Below the pieces are notes generated by a model. That model saw only the letters and a list, made by a program, of their open reading frames with translations, searched no databases and was not told where the DNA came from. Below, piece after piece: positions 51,324 through 61,007 of a stretch of 64,000 bases of DNA. Made by a program: the position numbers and the translations under genes. Origin of the DNA: Herbiconiux solani NBRC 106740 (GTDB taxonomy: Bacteria; Actinomycetota; Actinomycetes; Actinomycetales; Microbacteriaceae); contig NZ_BCST01000006.1 in NCBI RefSeq assembly GCF_001571005.1, positions 299,757-363,756 on the forward strand. Reading direction: 5' to 3'. Each line of letters begins with the position of its first letter. Within the stretch, counting starts at the first letter, position 1.

Positions 51324-54300
51324 TTAGGGGCGGTCGGTCAGGTCGAGGCTGTCGAGTCCGTCCGTTCTGTCGGGACCTTTCGCCGAACCGGCCGGGCCGG
51401 CCGGGGAGGGCGCGGCCGCGAGAAGGCGACGGCGGCGGAGGAGGACCACCGCGGCTCCGAGCGCGAGGAGGAGGGCGGAGAGGCCCGCCACCGTCAGCAC
51501 GTTGAAGCCGGTCGTCGCCAAGTCCGACCCGCCGGTCGAGCCGGAGCCGGAGCCGGAGCCGGTGCCCGAACCCGTGCCGCTGCCGGTGCCCGTGCCGCTG
51601 CCGGTGCCGGTGCCGGTACCCGAACCGGTGCCGGGATCACCGGCCGGCGGGGTCGCGGGGGTACCGGTGGGCGGGGTTCCGGTGCCCGGAGGCGTCGTTC
51701 CCGCGCCCGCCGCGACGGCCGCCGTCGGCGTGCTCGTGACGCTCTGGGTGACGTAGCCCGGCCGAGTGCCGGTGGCCTCGACGGTGATTCGCGCTCCGAG
51801 ATCGGCGTCGGTCAGCAGCAATGTGCCGGATATCGCATCCGGTATCGCGACCCCGTCGCGGAGCCAGCGGTACCCGACCGCCACATCGCCGACACCCCAA
51901 TCGCCCACGGCCGCCGTCAGGGTCGACCCCACCCGGGCGTCGCCCGCGATCGTCGCCGAAGGCGTCGTCGGGAACGGGATGGCGGCGATCGCCGCGGTCT
52001 CGGCACTCGTCGTCGAGACCGGCGTGAGGCCGGCACCCGAGACCGTCGCCGTGACCGACAGTCGGTGGCCGAGGTCGTCGGCACCCGCCTGGTAGGTCGA
52101 CGCGGTGGCGCCGTCGATGGGGGAGCCGTCGCGCAGCCACTGGAACGCCGTCGACGACCCGGCCGCCGCATCCCACTCGCTGAGGTCGGCGGTCAGAGTG
52201 CTGCCGAACGACGGCGTACCGGTCACCGCGACGCGGCCCCCGGTCACCTCGAACGGCACCTCGGTGCTGACCCCGTTCATCGTCAGCATCGCGTGGCCGC
52301 TGCCCGAGCGCAGGCCCGTGAGCACGTGCGTCTCGGGGTCGAGGGCCGCGACCGCGTCGTTCGGCGCATCGGCCACCGACCCGACGAACAGCGAGTCGCT
52401 GCCGGTCCAGGCCCAGCTCATCGGCCAGGCGACATCCCGAACCCGGGTGCCGTCTTGCGTGACCGTCGGGGCGAGAGCCGCCGTGCGACCGGATGCGAGG
52501 GGCCCGGTGGGCGCCACGGTCGCGAGGCTGTCGACGCGGGTCTGCGTCTCGACCTCGAGCCAGGCGTTGCCGTCGGTCGCGGTCGAGCCGGCAGAGCCAG
52601 AGCCATCAGCGGCAGAAGCAGAAGAAGAAGCCCCCCTCCACACCCCCGCCCCCGGGTCGATCCCGAGCATCGTCCACCCCGTGAACTCGCCGAACTCCGG
52701 CGACTCCGACGGCGTCTTGCCCGAGTTGCCGTTGATCACGTAGGGGATGCCGTCCTCCACCTTGGAGTGGAAGGTGCCGACGTGCCCGTTGACCATCGCG
52801 ATCGACTTGCCCGAGCTCTCGCGGAAGTCCTCGATCCAGCCCCGCTCGAGCTCCGCATCCTGCCGGTTCACCAGCTGGCTGGCCTTGTTCACCAGCGGGT
52901 CGTCGATCGGCATGTGCTGGAGAACGACGACCCCGGTGATGGCCGGGTTCGACGCCGCGTCGTCGAGCTGCGCGCGCAGCAGCTGCAGCTGCGAGAACCG
53001 CTTCGACAGCGAACCGGTCGAGGTGTCGAGCAGGAGGAAGCGCGTGCCGCCCTGATCGACGGCCTTCACCGGATCGCCGAACACGTTCGTGAAGTTCGTG
53101 AGGTCGGAGGTGCCCATCATCTCGTGGTTGCCCGGGATGTAGTACCAGGGGAAGTCGACCCCGGCCAGCTCCTCGTCGAGGATCGACTTGGCCAGCGCGA
53201 AGTCGGCGGGGGAGGCCTCGTCGACGAAGTCGCCGTCGATGAACATCACGTCGGGCTTCGAGGCCACGATCTCCTTCAGCGCGCGGTGCGCGGCCTGCAC
53301 CTGGCCGCTGTTCGGGTCGCGGGCGACGAACTGCGCATCCGAGATCACGGCGACCCGCTGGGCATCGTCATCGGTCGCACCGTCGGCGGCGATGATGTGG
53401 CTGGTCTCCAGCGGCGCGATCGGCAGGTCGACGTCCGGCGCCACCTCGGCGGTCGCGTCGTCGAACCACATCTCGCCGCGGTAGAGCTGGTCGGCGTTGG
53501 TCTCGTAGGCCGCGACCTGGGTGAACTCGATCGGGTACGCGGTGCCCTGCGGGATGGCGTACTCGATCTGCTGCCAGCCGTTGCCGGCCGGTGCGGTGGA
53601 GTACGAGAACTTCGTGCTGCCGTTCGCGTCGCGGTAACCGAGGTAGGTCTCGGCGTTCGCGCCGATCGAGGACGTTCCCTTGACCCAGACCTTCACCTTC
53701 TGCGGCTGGCCCGGGATGGGGTATCGCGCCGGCGGGATGGCGTTGGCCGTGCGCGTGCCCGGCTGCTGCGAGAAGTCGTAGCTGATGTGCACCGAGGTGC
53801 CGCCGGTGCGTCCGGCGTCCGAACCGATCGTGACCGTCGAGCGGGCTGAGGTGACCCGCCAGGAGACGACGTCGTCGAAGGTCGAGATCGCGGCGTCGCT
53901 GACGCCCACGGTCACCGCGACGTCGACCGTCTGCCCCTGCACCGCGAAGTGCAACTCGGTGCTGCCCTTGGCGACGTTCGAGGTGATGCGGAAGGTGCCG
54001 TCCGTGCCGGGCACGAGGGTGAACTGGCCGCCGTCGTCACCGGTGACGGTGACGTCGGCCGGGTCGATCGGAGCCTCGTACCCCTGGGCGTCGTGACCGA
54101 CGAGGGTCAGCGAACCGGCCGAGGTCGAGTCGACGAGGGCGACGAGCGAGGTGGATGCGGTGACGCGCTGCAGCGGGCCGAGCACCTGGATGCCCGTGGT
54201 GCCGGTTGCGGCGGGGGCCGCCCCGACTGCCGCCCCGGTCGTCGCGCTCACGGTCGCCTGGCCCGGCGTCACGCCCTCGACCGTCGCGGAGGATCCGTCG

Positions 54301-55805
54301 TGACCCGAGACGGCCACGGCGGGGGAGTCGGCCGTCCACGCCGGCGTCGTGCCGGAGACCGGGGCGTACATCTCGTCATAACCGCGGGCGGTCAGCGACC
54401 GGTGGAGTCCCGGGAAGACGCGGGATGCATCCGTCGTCGTGTGCTCGGTGACCACGCGGTACCCCGCGACGGTTCCCGAACCCGGGGCGACGAAGAGGCC
54501 GAGCCCGTTGGGCACGAGGCGCTCGGCCCCGTCGGAGGGGTTGTGCAGCAGAGTGGCCGCCGAGTCGCCGGCCTGACGGGCGAGGATCGTCGAGGATCCG
54601 CCACCGTCGAGGTTGACGGCGCTGTCGGCTCCCAGGTCTTTGAAGAACTGGCCGAACTGGGTGAGCTTCATGCCGATGCTCGTGGTCTGCCGGCCGTCGA
54701 CGACCGCGAGGATCATCGTGTGCCCGCCGTCGGCGAACCCGACGCCGGTGCGCGGCTCGACCGAGGGGTCGCCGTTGTCGGTGACCGTGCCGTCGGTGAG
54801 CAGGGTCTGGTTCGCGCCGATCGCGGCGACGACGTTGCCGGCGTTCGCGCTCAGCCCGTAGGCGATCGTGGCGGGGGCTCCGACGGCGAGGGCGCTGAGC
54901 GCATCCGTGTTCGCCCCGGTCCCGCGCGAGACGAGGATCTGCGTGCCGGCCGGGATGGCGCCCGAACCGACCTCGGTCGTGACCTTGGTGACATGGCCGT
55001 CGACGACCCAGACCTCGACACCCGGATCCTTCCCGGCGCCGTTCTGCAGCACTCGGGCGCGGTTGCCCTCGCCCCAGGCCGAGTTGAACAGGGCGATGTG
55101 ACCGGGGTTCAGCACCGCGGTGTTGACGCCCGAAACCGTCAGCTTTCCGGCGGCGCCGAGGTCGACCGACCCCTCGAGCATGAGCTGCGCGAAGGCGCCG
55201 AGGCCGTCGGCGCCGAAGGTGACGGGGTTGCCGCCCTCGGTGCTGCCGTCGGGAGCGGTGACGACGCCCTCGCCGGTGCTGACGCCGATGCCGTTGGGGG
55301 CGTTGGTGTTGTTGATGTCGAAGAAGCTGCCGTTCACGCCGGCGACCGCACCCGTGCGGCTCAGCATGTCGCGCACGGTCTCGGCCGACGACACGGCGCC
55401 CGGGTAGAGGTAGTCGGCGTGCACGGCCGAGTCGGCGCCGAGCTTCGCGACGAGGATCTCGGCGTGCAGCGGTCCGGCGGCCGAGATGCGGCGGAGGCTC
55501 ACGCGGTCAAGGCCCGGTGCGATCACGGTGTGCTCGGCCTGGGTGACGATGGCGGAGCCGTGGTCGTCGAGGACGAGGCCCGACAGCAGGTCGTCGGAGG
55601 TGACGCCCGCAGCGGCGGTGCCGGCGGCCTGGCCCCCGGCCGTCTGGGTGGCGGCGTCGGCCGCCTGAGCGGGAAGCGCGCCGCCGAGGGCGGCCGAGCC
55701 GACGACCGCGAGGCCCGCGAGTCCCGCGAGGGTCGTGGTCCAGCGGGCTCTCCCGCTCGAGCTGGACAGGGATGTTCGTGGGCTTCGCCCCGAGGTAGTT
55801 AGCAC
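51324..55805 (-). CDS. Giant surface protein: phosphodiester glycosidase, metallophosphoesterase and LATTG anchor
   Basis: 1493 residues. A signal peptide (ends about residue 48, PAQAADA) is followed by a phosphodiester glycosidase (NAGPA) domain (about 80-430; DGGHTMILAVVDGRQ, then DSAVNLDGGGSSTILARQ). Beta-sandwich and Ig-like modules follow (430-790), then a calcineurin-type metallophosphoesterase (about 800-1100; VISDAQFVARDP, DGDFVDEA, YIPGNHEMMGT, VVLQHMPID, VNGHVGTF). Ig-like repeats (1150-1395), a Gly/Thr/Ser repeat linker, and LATTG with a membrane helix and basic tail complete it. It likely hydrolyses phosphodiester or sugar-phosphate links outside the cell, perhaps wall teichoic acids or scavenged nucleic acid, to gain phosphate. 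GTG start. Confidence 0.9.
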   Translation of the reverse strand: MLTTSGRSPRTSLSSSSGRARWTTTLAGLAGLAVVGSAALGGALPAQAADAATQTAGGQAAGTAAAGVTSDDLLSGLVLDDHGSAIVTQAEHTVIAPGLDRVSLRRISAAGPLHAEILVAKLGADSAVHADYLYPGAVSSAETVRDMLSRTGAVAGVNGSFFDINNTNAPNGIGVSTGEGVVTAPDGSTEGGNPVTFGADGLGAFAQLMLEGSVDLGAAGKLTVSGVNTAVLNPGHIALFNSAWGEGNRARVLQNGAGKDPGVEVWVVDGHVTKVTTEVGSGAIPAGTQILVSRGTGANTDALSALAVGAPATIAYGLSANAGNVVAAIGANQTLLTDGTVTDNGDPSVEPRTGVGFADGGHTMILAVVDGRQTTSIGMKLTQFGQFFKDLGADSAVNLDGGGSSTILARQAGDSAATLLHNPSDGAERLVPNGLGLFVAPGSGTVAGYRVVTEHTTTDASRVFPGLHRSLTARGYDEMYAPVSGTTPAWTADSPAVAVSGHDGSSATVEGVTPGQATVSATTGAAVGAAPAATGTTGIQVLGPLQRVTASTSLVALVDSTSAGSLTLVGHDAQGYEAPIDPADVTVTGDDGGQFTLVPGTDGTFRITSNVAKGSTELHFAVQGQTVDVAVTVGVSDAAISTFDDVVSWRVTSARSTVTIGSDAGRTGGTSVHISYDFSQQPGTRTANAIPPARYPIPGQPQKVKVWVKGTSSIGANAETYLGYRDANGSTKFSYSTAPAGNGWQQIEYAIPQGTAYPIEFTQVAAYETNADQLYRGEMWFDDATAEVAPDVDLPIAPLETSHIIAADGATDDDAQRVAVISDAQFVARDPNSGQVQAAHRALKEIVASKPDVMFIDGDFVDEASPADFALAKSILDEELAGVDFPWYYIPGNHEMMGTSDLTNFTNVFGDPVKAVDQGGTRFLLLDTSTGSLSKRFSQLQLLRAQLDDAASNPAITGVVVLQHMPIDDPLVNKASQLVNRQDAELERGWIEDFRESSGKSIAMVNGHVGTFHSKVEDGIPYVINGNSGKTPSESPEFGEFTGWTMLGIDPGAGVWRGASSSASAADGSGSAGSTATDGNAWLEVETQTRVDSLATVAPTGPLASGRTAALAPTVTQDGTRVRDVAWPMSWAWTGSDSLFVGSVADAPNDAVAALDPETHVLTGLRSGSGHAMLTMNGVSTEVPFEVTGGRVAVTGTPSFGSTLTADLSEWDAAAGSSTAFQWLRDGSPIDGATASTYQAGADDLGHRLSVTATVSGAGLTPVSTTSAETAAIAAIPFPTTPSATIAGDARVGSTLTAAVGDWGVGDVAVGYRWLRDGVAIPDAISGTLLLTDADLGARITVEATGTRPGYVTQSVTSTPTAAVAAGAGTTPPGTGTPPTGTPATPPAGDPGTGSGTGTGTGSGTGTGSGTGSGTGSGSGSGSTGGSDLATTGFNVLTVAGLSALLLALGAAVVLLRRRRLLAAAPSPAGPAGSAKGPDRTDGLDSLDLTDRP

Positions 55806-55883
55806 GAGGCAAGAAGTTACGGAGCCTGGATGAACCGCCCGAGGTCGACAGATGAACTCGGGATGAATCGCGGCCGGAACGAA

Positions 55884-55921
55884 GGAAGGTGCGCCCCGGG
55901 ATCACCGTGGGCGCACCTTCC
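55884..55921 (-). terminator. Terminator after the chloroperoxidase-like gene
   Basis: GGAAGGTGCGCCC and GGGCGCACCTTCC pair perfectly (13 bp) around a 12-base loop, 44 bases after the stop at 55965. Confidence 0.7.
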
Positions 55922-55964
55922 GGCGCAGCGACGCCGGCCGCAGTGAGGCGGCCGGCAGTGCGGA

Positions 55965-56801
55965 CTACTTCTGGATGAACGCCAGCAGGTCCGGGTTGAT
56001 CACGTCGGCGTGCGTGGTGAGCATGCCGTGCGGGTAGCCCTCGTAGATCTTCAGCTCGGAGTTCTGGAGCAGTTCGTGCTGCTTCAGCGACGCATCCTTG
56101 TAGGGCACGATCTGGTCGTCGTCGCCCTGGGTGACCAGGACGGGGACGGTGATGGCCTTGAGGTCGTCGGTCTGGTCGGTCTCGGAGAAGGCCGCGATGC
56201 CGGTGTAGTGGGCGAGAGCGGCGCCCATCATGCCCTGGCGCCACCAGTTGGCGACGACGGGCTCGGAGAGCGTGTTCTGGGGCCGGTTGAAGCCGTAGAA
56301 GGGGCCGGAGGCGACGGCCTGGTAGAACTCGGCGCGGTTCGCGGCGAGGGCGCTGCGGAAGCCGTCGAAGACCGAGATCGGGGTGCCGTCGGGGTTGGCG
56401 TCGGTCTGCACCATGAGCGGGGGCACCGACGAGACCAGGATGGCCTTGGCGACGCGGCCCTGGGGCTCGCCGAACTTGGCGACGTAGCGGGCGACCTGGC
56501 CGCCACCGGTCGAGTGACCGATGTGGATGACGTTCTTCAGGTCGAGGTGCTCGACGACGGCCGAGGCGTCGCTGGCGTAGTGGTCCATGTCGTGGCCGGT
56601 GCCGACCTGCGACGAGCGGCCGTGGCCGCGGCGGTCGCTGGCGATCACGCGGTAGCCGTGCTCAAGGAAGAAGAGCATCTGGGCGTCCCAGTCGTCGGCC
56701 GAGAGGGGCCAGCCGTGGTGGAACATGATGGGCTGGGCGTCCTTGGGGCCCCAGTCCTTGTAGTAGATCTCTACACCGTCATCCGTTGTCACAAATGCCA
56801 T
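55965..56801 (-). CDS. Alpha/beta hydrolase, cofactor-free chloroperoxidase type
   Basis: A 278-residue protein. HHGWPLSADDWDAQ, DRRGHGRS, nucleophile elbow GHSTGGGQVARYV (serine about residue 97), Asp at QGDDDQIVP, His at GYPHGML. This is the pattern of non-heme chloroperoxidases/arylesterases, which form peracids as a side reaction. GGAGG six bases ahead fixes the ATG at 56801. It is related to the protein at 17804. The gene has its own terminator. Confidence 0.93.
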   Translation of the reverse strand: MAFVTTDDGVEIYYKDWGPKDAQPIMFHHGWPLSADDWDAQMLFFLEHGYRVIASDRRGHGRSSQVGTGHDMDHYASDASAVVEHLDLKNVIHIGHSTGGGQVARYVAKFGEPQGRVAKAILVSSVPPLMVQTDANPDGTPISVFDGFRSALAANRAEFYQAVASGPFYGFNRPQNTLSEPVVANWWRQGMMGAALAHYTGIAAFSETDQTDDLKAITVPVLVTQGDDDQIVPYKDASLKQHELLQNSELKIYEGYPHGMLTTHADVINPDLLAFIQK

Positions 56802-56972
56802 GATCAACCTCCGTGTTCATGTCGAGCCGAGCGGCACTCGGACGACTAAGGGGAATTCCCGCTCCTCGGTGAGGCGGCGAGTTGGTCCCAACGTATCGCC
56901 GCGAACCGGCCGGGCGGGGGGCATCATCCGATGTTCCGACACTTGTTCAGGGAGTGTTCGGCAGACGTCCGG

Positions 56973-58349
56973 TCAGGGCGCCTTCCGGGCCTCTTCGGCC
57001 GCCGCGGCGTGCACGACAGGTGTCGCCCCGGCGACCCCGGCGACGTCGGCGATGCGGTGGATGCGGGCGAGCGGCGAGAGCACGACCCAGACGACCGTGG
57101 CCAGACACAGCCCCGCGCCGAGCCCGAGGGCGGCGCGCGTGCCGAGCCACTCACCGGCGAGACCACCCGCGAGTGCGCCCAGCGCGACTGTGCCGTAGGT
57201 GACGGTGCGCATCGACGCGTTGACCCGGCCGAGGAGCCACGAGGGGGTCCGCAGCTGCCGGATCGTGATGAGCAGCACGCTCGACACCCCGACTCCCGCT
57301 CCGTTCAGTGCCCAGACCCCGGCGAGCACCGCGATCATCGTAGGGACGCCCCACCCGGCGTCGACGAGCGGGATCACCAGCAGGGCGCCGCACTCGACCA
57401 CTGCGCAGGCGACGAGCAGGTGGCCGGCGCGGAACCGGCGGGTGAGTGCCGGGGTCAGTACGGCGGCGGCGAGGGCTCCGGCGGCGCCGAGGGAGAACAC
57501 CAGACCGATCTGGCCCGCGTCGAGGCCGAGCTCCCGGATGCCGTGCAGCGTGAACAGCACGACGATCCACTGCGCGAAGGGGTTGTAGAGGGCTGAGAAG
57601 CCCACGTTCGCGAGCAAGTAGCGGTCGTGGAGCACGTGGTGGATGCCCTCGCGGAGGTCGCCGAGGAAGGCGCTGCGGGCGCTGCGGGCGCTGCGCGGGC
57701 GGCGTCCGCCGCTCTCGCCGCCCGCGTCGGCCGGGTCGGTCGCGCGCTCGGGCTTCGGCTCGGGGGCACGGATGCTCGCCGCCGCGATGCCCGAGACCGC
57801 GTACCCGACGGTGGTCGCCAACAGCGCGATCGGAGCGCCGAACCCCTGGGCCAGCAGGCCGGCGAGGCCGGGGCCGCCGATCTCGGCTCCGGATGCGGTG
57901 GCCTGCAGCCGCGAGTTCGCCCCCTCGAGCGCCTTCTGCGGCACGAGGGAGGGGACGACGGACTGGTAGCAGACCTCGTAGAGCACCGCGAAGGCGCCGA
58001 GTGCGGCGACGAGGGCGAGCAGCAGCGGCAGGCTGAGGCCGCCGAGTAGCGCGGCGCCGACGACGCCGAGCATCAGCGCCGCCCGTGACCACTGGCTCAG
58101 CACGATCAGCCGACGCCGGCGGCGCCGGTCGGCGAGCACGCCGAGGGGCAGTGCGAGCAGGAGGAAGGGCAGCCACTGCGCCAGGCCGATGAGCCCGAGC
58201 TCGGCCGCCGAGGAGCCCAGAACGGTGATCGCCACGAGGGGCACGGCCAGCTCGCGGATCTGCTCGCCCGTGAGCGACGTCGCCTCGGCCAGCCAGAACC
58301 GCCGGAAGTCACCCCGCCACGATTCTGTAATGCCTGATCTCCGTCTCAT
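56973..58349 (-). CDS. MFS transporter (EntS-like/TMEM secretion type)
   Basis: A 458-residue protein with about twelve membrane helices. PLGVLADRRRRRRLIVLSQW (about residues 75-95) is the MFS loop 2/3 motif. A short Arg-rich cytoplasmic loop (RRPRSARSARSAFLGDLREG, about 213-232) contains a small repeat. Family placement near the siderophore exporter/macrolide efflux group is from memory. It is divergent from the CGNR regulator with a shared inverted repeat. The exported compound is unknown. The start is uncertain: the ATG at 58349 lies inside the repeat. Confidence 0.88.
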   Translation of the reverse strand: MRRRSGITESWRGDFRRFWLAEATSLTGEQIRELAVPLVAITVLGSSAAELGLIGLAQWLPFLLLALPLGVLADRRRRRRLIVLSQWSRAALMLGVVGAALLGGLSLPLLLALVAALGAFAVLYEVCYQSVVPSLVPQKALEGANSRLQATASGAEIGGPGLAGLLAQGFGAPIALLATTVGYAVSGIAAASIRAPEPKPERATDPADAGGESGGRRPRSARSARSAFLGDLREGIHHVLHDRYLLANVGFSALYNPFAQWIVVLFTLHGIRELGLDAGQIGLVFSLGAAGALAAAVLTPALTRRFRAGHLLVACAVVECGALLVIPLVDAGWGVPTMIAVLAGVWALNGAGVGVSSVLLITIRQLRTPSWLLGRVNASMRTVTYGTVALGALAGGLAGEWLGTRAALGLGAGLCLATVVWVVLSPLARIHRIADVAGVAGATPVVHAAAAEEARKAP

Positions 58350-58357
58350 GCATTACA
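58326..58357. promoter_or_regulatory. Inverted repeat across the MFS start
   Basis: TGTAATGC (58326-58333) and GCATTACA (58350-58357) are perfect 8-bp arms, 16 bases apart, straddling the MFS ATG. A CGNR regulator bound here would block the MFS gene. If the MFS gene starts further in, the site lies in its leader. Confidence 0.45.
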
Positions 58358-58411
58358 CACTGACATGAATCGCTAATGCCCGAAATGCCGAACACGCGTT
58401 AAAGTAGAAGA

Positions 58412-59095
58412 ATGAGCGATCGAGACACGGCCGACCGGGCGCCCGGGCGCACCTACTCGGCGATCGCCGGGCATCCGCTGCTCGACCTCGTGAACACCGT
58501 GGCCTGGCGGTTGAGCTCGACGCGGTGGGACGACCGGCTGATCGACTACGGCGACCTCCTCGCGTGGGCGCTCCAGTTCGGCTTCGTGGACGCCGCCGAG
58601 GCGGAGGTGCTCCGAACGCGTGCTCGCGACCATCCCGTGGTGGCGGCTCGGGAGCTGGCCCGCGTCTCCGGCCTCCGCGAAGCCCTCTACGCCGCCACCT
58701 ACCCCGCCGCGCCCGCCGGCCGACGGGAGGGTGGGGCGCAGCCGGGCGCCGAGGAGCTGGCCGCCGAGAAGCCGGCCGCCGGGCAACTGGCCGCCGAGCA
58801 GCTGGCCGCCGAGTACGGCGAGGCGATCGGCGCCGGCCGGCTGGAGACGGCCGTTCCCTGGTCGTGGCGGTTCGACGTCGACCTCAGCCTGCCCCGCCGC
58901 CGGCTCGCGCTCGCGGCTGTCGACTTGCTCGCGACGGTCGACCCGGATGCGCTGGGCCAGTGCGCCGACGACGAGTGCGGCTGGGTGTTTCTGGACACAT
59001 CCCCCCGGCACAACCGCCTCTGGTGCGTCTCCGCCGACTGCGGCAACCGCAACCGGGTCCGCCGGCACAACGCCCGCACGCGCCGGTCCGCCTGA
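58412..59095 (+). CDS. CGNR zinc-finger protein with ABATE domain
   Basis: A 227-residue protein. An N-terminal ABATE domain (GHPLLDLVNTVAWRL, about residues 22-36) and a C-terminal CGNR zinc finger (QCADDECGWVFLD, then LWCVSADCGNRNRVRRHNAR, the last 50 residues) are clear. A repeated AAEQLAAE/AAEKPAA segment (about 112-130) is inserted between them. Such proteins act as stress-linked transcription regulators, often next to transporters. It is divergent from the MFS gene and probably controls it. No strong ribosome site. Confidence 0.92.
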   Translation: MSDRDTADRAPGRTYSAIAGHPLLDLVNTVAWRLSSTRWDDRLIDYGDLLAWALQFGFVDAAEAEVLRTRARDHPVVAARELARVSGLREALYAATYPAAPAGRREGGAQPGAEELAAEKPAAGQLAAEQLAAEYGEAIGAGRLETAVPWSWRFDVDLSLPRRRLALAAVDLLATVDPDALGQCADDECGWVFLDTSPRHNRLWCVSADCGNRNRVRRHNARTRRSA

Positions 59096-59122
59096 CGCGC
59101 CGCCCTGAACGACGCCCCGCGG

Positions 59123-59728
59123 TTAGAGCCAGCCGTTCTGCTCCGCGACCCGCGCCGCATCCGCCCGGTTCCGGGCTCCCGTCTTCCCGATCACGGCCGA
59201 CAGGTGATTGCGCACGGTGCCCTCCGACAGGTGCAGGATCCGCGCCAGGTCGGCGATCGACCCGCCGGTGCGTGCGGCCGAGAGCACGTCGGTCTCCCGC
59301 TCGGTCAGCGGCGAGTCGCCCTGCGCGAGCGACTCGGCGGCGAGCGACGGATCGACGACCCGGAACCCGTTCGAGACCCGCCGCACCGCGTCGGCGAGCT
59401 GGGCCGAGGGGGTGTCCTTCACCACGAATCCCGAGGCCCCCGCCTGCATCGCCCGCACGAGGTACCCGGGCCGGCCGAAGGTCGTGACGATCAGCACCCG
59501 GCACGCGGGCAGGGCGGCCCGGAGCTCCGCGGCCGCCTGGATGCCGTCCATCCCGGGCATCTCGATGTCGAGCAGGGCGACGTCGGCGCCGGAGTCGCGG
59601 GCCGCATCGACCACCTCGTCCCCGCGCCCCACCTCGGCGACGACCTCGATGTCGGCCTCGAGCGAGAGCAGGGCGGCGAGGGCGCCCCGTACGAGCGCCT
59701 GGTCGTCGGCGATGAGCAGCCGGATCAC
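59123..59728 (-). CDS. Response regulator, NarL/LuxR type
   Basis: A 201-residue regulator. An N-terminal receiver domain (IRLLIADDQALVRGALAAL, phospho-acceptor Asp in ALLDIEMPGMDG at about 54, Lys in FVVKDTPSAQ) joins a C-terminal LuxR HTH (LTERETDVLSAARTGGSIAD, then LSEGTVRNHLSAVIGKTG). The GTG start overlaps the kinase stop (GTGA, 59725-59728) and has GGGAGG upstream. The frame continues far upstream without meaning. Confidence 0.94.
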   Translation of the reverse strand: MIRLLIADDQALVRGALAALLSLEADIEVVAEVGRGDEVVDAARDSGADVALLDIEMPGMDGIQAAAELRAALPACRVLIVTTFGRPGYLVRAMQAGASGFVVKDTPSAQLADAVRRVSNGFRVVDPSLAAESLAQGDSPLTERETDVLSAARTGGSIADLARILHLSEGTVRNHLSAVIGKTGARNRADAARVAEQNGWL

Positions 59729-60957
59729 GAGCGGCCTCCCGTCGCAGTGGGTCGGGCTGCAGTGGGCCGGGTCGCGCCGGGCAGTGTCACGGCCAGCGCG
59801 AATCCGCCGAGCTCGCTCGGCCCCACCCGCATCCGGCCCCCGGCCGACTCGACCCGCTCGCGGAGTCCTCGCAGCCCCGTCGATGCGATCGACGCCGACT
59901 CGGCCGGATGCGCGGGTCCGCGCCCGTCGTCGTCGATCGTGACCGAGGTGGCCGACAGCTGGATCCGGCACCGGTGCGCCCCCGCGTGGCGCACGACGTT
60001 CGTGACGCCCTCGCGGATGACCCAGCCCACGAGTTCGCGGTGCGCCGCGGGCACCGCATCCGTCGTCGACGGCAGCTCGGCCTCCACCCCGGCGGCGTCG
60101 AGCGCGCCCCGGGCGGCGACGAGCTCGCCGCTGGCGGTGGTGCCCCGGAACCCGGACACGGTCGCCCGCACGTCGGCGAGGGCTCCGCGGGCGAGCGCCT
60201 CGACGTCGTCGATCTCGGAGCGGGCGCGCGCGGGGTCGACGTCCAGCAGTCGGGAGGCGAGCTCGGACTTCACGGCGATCACGGTGAGCGAGTGGCCGAG
60301 GATGTCGTGGATGTCCCGCGCCACCCGCCCGCGCTCCCGCTCGGCGGTCACCGCCTCGAGTTCGTCCTGCGTGGCCCGCAGCTCGTTCACGACCGCGATC
60401 GTGCGGGCGAACGCCGACATCATGAGCGAGATCGACAGGATGATGACCGGCCGGATCAGCAGTGCGTCCGACCACGGTTCGGTCAGCACCAGCCAGAGCA
60501 GCGCGACCGCGGTGAGCCCGCCGATCAAGGCGATCGTGCGGTCCCAGGGGAGGACGCACATGCCGACGATCACGCCGACGTAGGTCCACAGCCCGACCAC
60601 GTCGGCGCCGAGCCAGGGCACGAAGCCGAGCGACAGCGCGAAGACGGCGGCGCAGACGAGCAGGCGGCCGCGCATCCCGAGCGTCCAGGCGACCGGCGCC
60701 GCCACCATGAAGCAGACGACGAACACCACTACCAGGGCGACGCCTGCGATGGCGGACGCGGTCGAGCTCGAGGCCCGCAGCAGGTCGGGCACCATCGAGA
60801 AGACCCAGAACAGCGAGAAGGTCGCCCCGAGGTACCAGCTGGACGCCCGGCGCGAGGTGAGCGCCGCGGGCAGGACCGTCGTCGGGTCGGGGCCGGCGCT
60901 GGCCGGCCTGATCGGCCAGCCCGGGCCGTACCGTCGCGGTTCCTGGATCTTCGTCAC
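59725..60957 (-). CDS. Sensor histidine kinase (HisKA_3 type)
   Basis: A 410-residue kinase with about five to six membrane helices (residues 40-185). The phosphorylated His is in RDIHDILGHSLTVIAVKSEL (about residue 218). The ATP domain ends LRGLRERVESAGGRMRVG. This is the DesK/LiaS-like class. It partners the response regulator, whose gene it overlaps by 4 bp. It lies 50 bp downstream of the ABC permease stop, so the sensor probably monitors membrane or drug stress and controls the exporter. Confidence 0.93.
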   Translation of the reverse strand: MTKIQEPRRYGPGWPIRPASAGPDPTTVLPAALTSRRASSWYLGATFSLFWVFSMVPDLLRASSSTASAIAGVALVVVFVVCFMVAAPVAWTLGMRGRLLVCAAVFALSLGFVPWLGADVVGLWTYVGVIVGMCVLPWDRTIALIGGLTAVALLWLVLTEPWSDALLIRPVIILSISLMMSAFARTIAVVNELRATQDELEAVTAERERGRVARDIHDILGHSLTVIAVKSELASRLLDVDPARARSEIDDVEALARGALADVRATVSGFRGTTASGELVAARGALDAAGVEAELPSTTDAVPAAHRELVGWVIREGVTNVVRHAGAHRCRIQLSATSVTIDDDGRGPAHPAESASIASTGLRGLRERVESAGGRMRVGPSELGGFALAVTLPGATRPTAARPTATGGRS

Positions 60958-61007
60958 GCGCCCACCCTAGATCGCGCAGGCCTGCGCCGTGCCCGCCGCA
61001 CGCATTC

